From: Trichodesmium sp. jk18x7bins.61
GTDB taxonomy: Bacteria > Cyanobacteriota > Cyanobacteriia > Cyanobacteriales > Microcoleaceae
NCBI GenBank assembly: GCA_022822685.1
Contig: JAJEAQ010000557.1
Span: 1 to 6,653 of the forward strand
Length of the DNA: 6,653 nucleotides
Direction: 5' to 3'
Below, one piece after another: positions 5,566 through 6,653 of this stretch (positions are counted from its first letter, which is position 1; each line of letters starts with the position of its first letter). The position numbers were made by a program, and so were the translations under genes. Under the pieces are notes generated by a model. That model did no database searches and was not told where the DNA came from. It was given only the letters and a program-made list of their open reading frames with translations.

Positions 5566-5673
5566 TATCTAGGAAATCCTGAAACTGACCGCATTTTGCA
5601 CTATATAGCTGACAATGACTTAGATCAGCAAGTACAAATGTTGGCCCGGAAAGCTTTAGAGCGACTTGATTAA
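5566..5673 (+). pseudogene. C-terminal remnant of a HEAT-repeat protein
   Basis: An open frame without a start codon reads YLGNPETDRILHYIADNDLD then QQVQMLARKALERLD and a TAA at 5671-5673. The helical pattern with V-Q-x-x-A-x-x-A-L-x-x-L is a HEAT/PBS-lyase-like repeat, common at the C-terminus of cyanobacterial scaffold or adaptor proteins. Only about one repeat (35 residues) survives. The frame is cut at its 5' side exactly where element B's similarity ends, and the stop codon lies within the target duplication of element D2. Whatever the original protein did cannot be told from this piece. The composition (GGCCCGGAAAGC) is richer in GC than the surroundings, as expected for former coding DNA. 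Confidence 0.6.
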
Positions 5674-5674
5674 T

Positions 5675-5766
5675 CAGGACTTACGTATTTTGGGATAGTA
5701 AATTCTATATATAGAGTTGTGCAATAGTTTGAAATTCCTATATATATTGATTTGGCGTAAATCCTG
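5675..5766. mobile_element. CAGGACTTAC-type MITE, copy D2 (92 bp)
   Basis: The ends CAGGACTTACG (5675-5685) and CGTAAATCCTG (5756-5766) are inverted repeats with one mismatch in 11. It is flanked by TTAAT on both sides (5670-5674, 5767-5771), a clear 5-bp target duplication. It has the same orientation as D1 and high similarity to it. The left TTAAT contains the stop codon of the HEAT-repeat scrap, so insertion occurred right at the end of that gene. Confidence 0.8.
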
Positions 5767-5861
5767 TTAATCATATTTGAGTAACAAAGTTCTAGATTTT
5801 GGGTAGTGGTATACAAGTAGTGATTTTTGCAGTTTTGCTCCTGACAGAGAAAGGGGTGTAC

Positions 5862-5956
5862 TGATAAATATCACAATCATTAAAAGACTACCAAAATTTG
5901 TTCGTAGTTGCGCTAAAGCGCTATGATAAATATCAAATGATTAAGCCAACTACGAA
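5862..5956. repeat. Nested hairpin repeat with 10-bp outer arms
   Basis: TTCGTAGTTG (5901-5910) and CAACTACGAA (5947-5956) are perfect inverted repeats. Between them GCGCTAAAGCGC (5910-5921) can form a small inner stem. TGATAAATATCA occurs twice as a direct repeat, at 5862-5873 outside and 5924-5935 inside the arms, each followed within two bases by ATCATTAA or ATGATTAA. Outer arms of the CGTAGTTG...CAACTACG kind are, from memory, a recurrent cyanobacterial intergenic repeat. There is no coding capacity. Confidence 0.55.
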
Positions 5957-6025
5957 ACTTTATTGATTAATATTCAACCGGACATGATATTATAGCAGTT
6001 TTCACCCTTGGTAGAATACAGAGAC

Positions 6026-6051
6026 AATTGATAATTGATAATTGATAATTG
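6026..6051. repeat. STRR heptamer tandem repeat
   Basis: AATTGAT is repeated in tandem for about 3.7 units. Short tandemly repeated heptamers are a known class of cyanobacterial repeats. It directly abuts the IS1-like end at 6052. Confidence 0.75.
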
Positions 6052-6077
6052 TGCGTTGCTGAAACTGGGTATGAATT
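6052..6077 (+). mobile_element. Isolated IS1-like terminal fragment
   Basis: It starts TGCGTTGCTGAA, differing from GGCGTTGCTGAA only at the first base, and continues to TATGAATT with the same spacing as the IS1 left end at 2834-2859 (about 20 of 26 identical). No transposase start or opposite end follows, so only the tip survives. Confidence 0.5.
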
Positions 6078-6167
6078 CCAGCAATTGAACAGTTGAAGGC
6101 CAAAATTACATAGTCTACGAAAGTGAAAAAAGCTATAAGTTCTAGAAGTCTATATCTATATATAAAG

Positions 6168-6201
6168 AGCGATTCCTTCTCGGAGCGCTGCGCGAATCGC
6201 T
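6168..6201. repeat. Hairpin repeat, 8-bp arms
   Basis: AGCGATTC (6168-6175) pairs with GAATCGCT (6194-6201), enclosing CTTCTCGGAGCGCTGCGC. The GC-rich loop contains the palindrome AGCGCT. This kind of palindromic repeat is widespread in cyanobacterial spacers. There is no T tract and no upstream gene to terminate. Confidence 0.5.
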
Positions 6202-6270
6202 TAATGATGTGCTATTCGCGAAATCAAAATTTTTGTCCAATTCTTGAAGTTACTCTTCACAAATAATTGT

Positions 6271-6290
6271 CCCCTAATTATAGGGGTTTT
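6271..6290 (+). terminator. Terminator-like hairpin with T tract
   Basis: CCCCTA (6271-6276) and TAGGGG (6281-6286) form a 6-bp stem with an ATTA loop, followed by TTTT. The form is that of a short intrinsic terminator on the + strand. However, no gene lies upstream in this window, so either a small RNA ends here or the resemblance is chance within the repeat-bounded segment. Confidence 0.35.
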
Positions 6291-6373
6291 CATTAACATA
6301 GACGACAATTTTGACTCCGGAAATTTTGTGCCTATTCCTGTTTCTGTATTCTACATTTGTGAAAACCGCTATA

Positions 6374-6653
6374 ACATGAGTTCGACGAAAATAAAAATCT
6401 CTAAATCCTTATGTAATAGGCATTTTAAAGTTTTGCTCCCAGACAATTCTCTTTCAAGAAATTGGCTTTATTGAAAATAGACTCTGGGGCTTTAGGGATT
6501 CCCGTTTCATGAGCGTAGCAAAGCGAGCTGGGAAGGAATCCCTTACTAATCCCTCACTTATTCCCTGGATTGAGGAATTAGGAATTGGGAGTAGGGAGGC
6601 GCAGGAAGGAGCAGGAGCCGCGAGGGGAATTGGGAAAATGCAGAAGGGGAGAG
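6374..6653. other. Right-edge intergenic region with hairpin and purine-rich repeats
   Basis: No gene is seen. AGGGATTCC (6494-6502) pairs with GGAATCCCT (6535-6543), enclosing GAGCGTAGCAAAGCGAGC, a typical cyanobacterial palindromic repeat. From about 6572 the plus strand becomes purine-rich with degenerate units such as AGGAATT and GGGAGTA. This resembles short tandem repeat tracts and continues to the window edge. Several runs of three or four G occur there, but their spacing is irregular. Confidence 0.45.

Larger units (their letters stand above)
5988..6373. mobile_element. About 385-bp segment bounded by 36-bp inverted repeats
   Basis: The left arm at 5991-6026 (TATAGCAGTTTTCAC...GTAGAATACAGAGACA) reappears inverted at 6373-6339 (TATAGCGGTTTTCAC...TAGAATACAGAAACA), with about 30 of 36 positions identical allowing one gap. 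ACATGA occurs just outside both arms (5982-5987 and 6374-6379) and could be a 6-bp target duplication, though the left copy is offset 3 bp from the arm. The interior holds a heptamer tandem repeat, an IS1-like end, two hairpins and no convincing gene. It may be a composite non-autonomous element, or simply two oppositely oriented copies of a dispersed repeat. Confidence 0.45.

Noticed and set aside
4801..5766. CRISPR-like array from the two CAGGACTTAC repeats
   Set aside because: Only two copies occur, nearly 800 bp apart. Each has inverted ends and flanking duplications, which is transposon-like rather than repeat-spacer structure.
6244..6474. Plus-strand open frame of 76 codons
   Set aside because: It runs through the terminator-like hairpin and across the right arm of the 36-bp inverted repeat, has no ribosome-binding site, and its product resembles no family I know.

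Overview
The window looks like an AT-rich chromosomal segment of a filamentous cyanobacterium. Three copies of the cyanobacterial octamer HIP1 (GCGATCGC, at 1162, 2513 and 2894) support this, as do a coiled-coil protein that I recognise as the cyanobacteria-restricted DUF3086 family and heptamer tandem repeats. The very large non-coding fraction, full of small repeats, resembles Trichodesmium/Okeania-like Oscillatoriales. That genus-level guess is inference.

Only three intact genes are present, all housekeeping in character. On the + strand, murI (393-1316) encodes glutamate racemase, which supplies D-glutamate for peptidoglycan. Convergent to it on the - strand are plsY (2059-2733), the membrane glycerol-3-phosphate acyltransferase of phospholipid synthesis, and upstream of plsY a DUF3086 gene (2986-4209) of unknown role. 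murI and plsY both serve the cell envelope, but the sequence does not show that they are co-regulated.

The rest is a graveyard of small mobile DNA. From left to right: (1) the first codons of a broken IS630-type transposase running off the left edge; (2) a 100-bp element with IS1-like ends and a near-perfect 8-bp target duplication, about 90 bp upstream of murI; (3) three related elements of 177, about 142 and 136 bp with IS5-like ends (GAGAGTGTTTGTCAA type), two of them flanked by TAA target duplications; (4) an IS1 left end plus a shattered zinc-ribbon transposase N-terminus abutting and overlapping the 3' end of the DUF3086 gene; (5) two copies of a 91-92 bp element with CAGGACTTAC ends and 5-bp target duplications; (6) a roughly 385-bp segment bounded by 36-bp imperfect inverted repeats that contains an STRR heptamer tract and another IS1-like end; (7) several stand-alone hairpin repeats. 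Between elements B (3) and D2 (5) sits a 36-codon C-terminal scrap of a HEAT-repeat protein.

I found no CRISPR array, tRNA, rRNA, defence system or novel operon. The interest lies in the layered miniature transposable elements (MITEs), whose boundaries and target duplications can be read directly, and in how they have trimmed neighbouring genes. The 2.4 kb from 4210 to 6653 holds no convincing intact gene.
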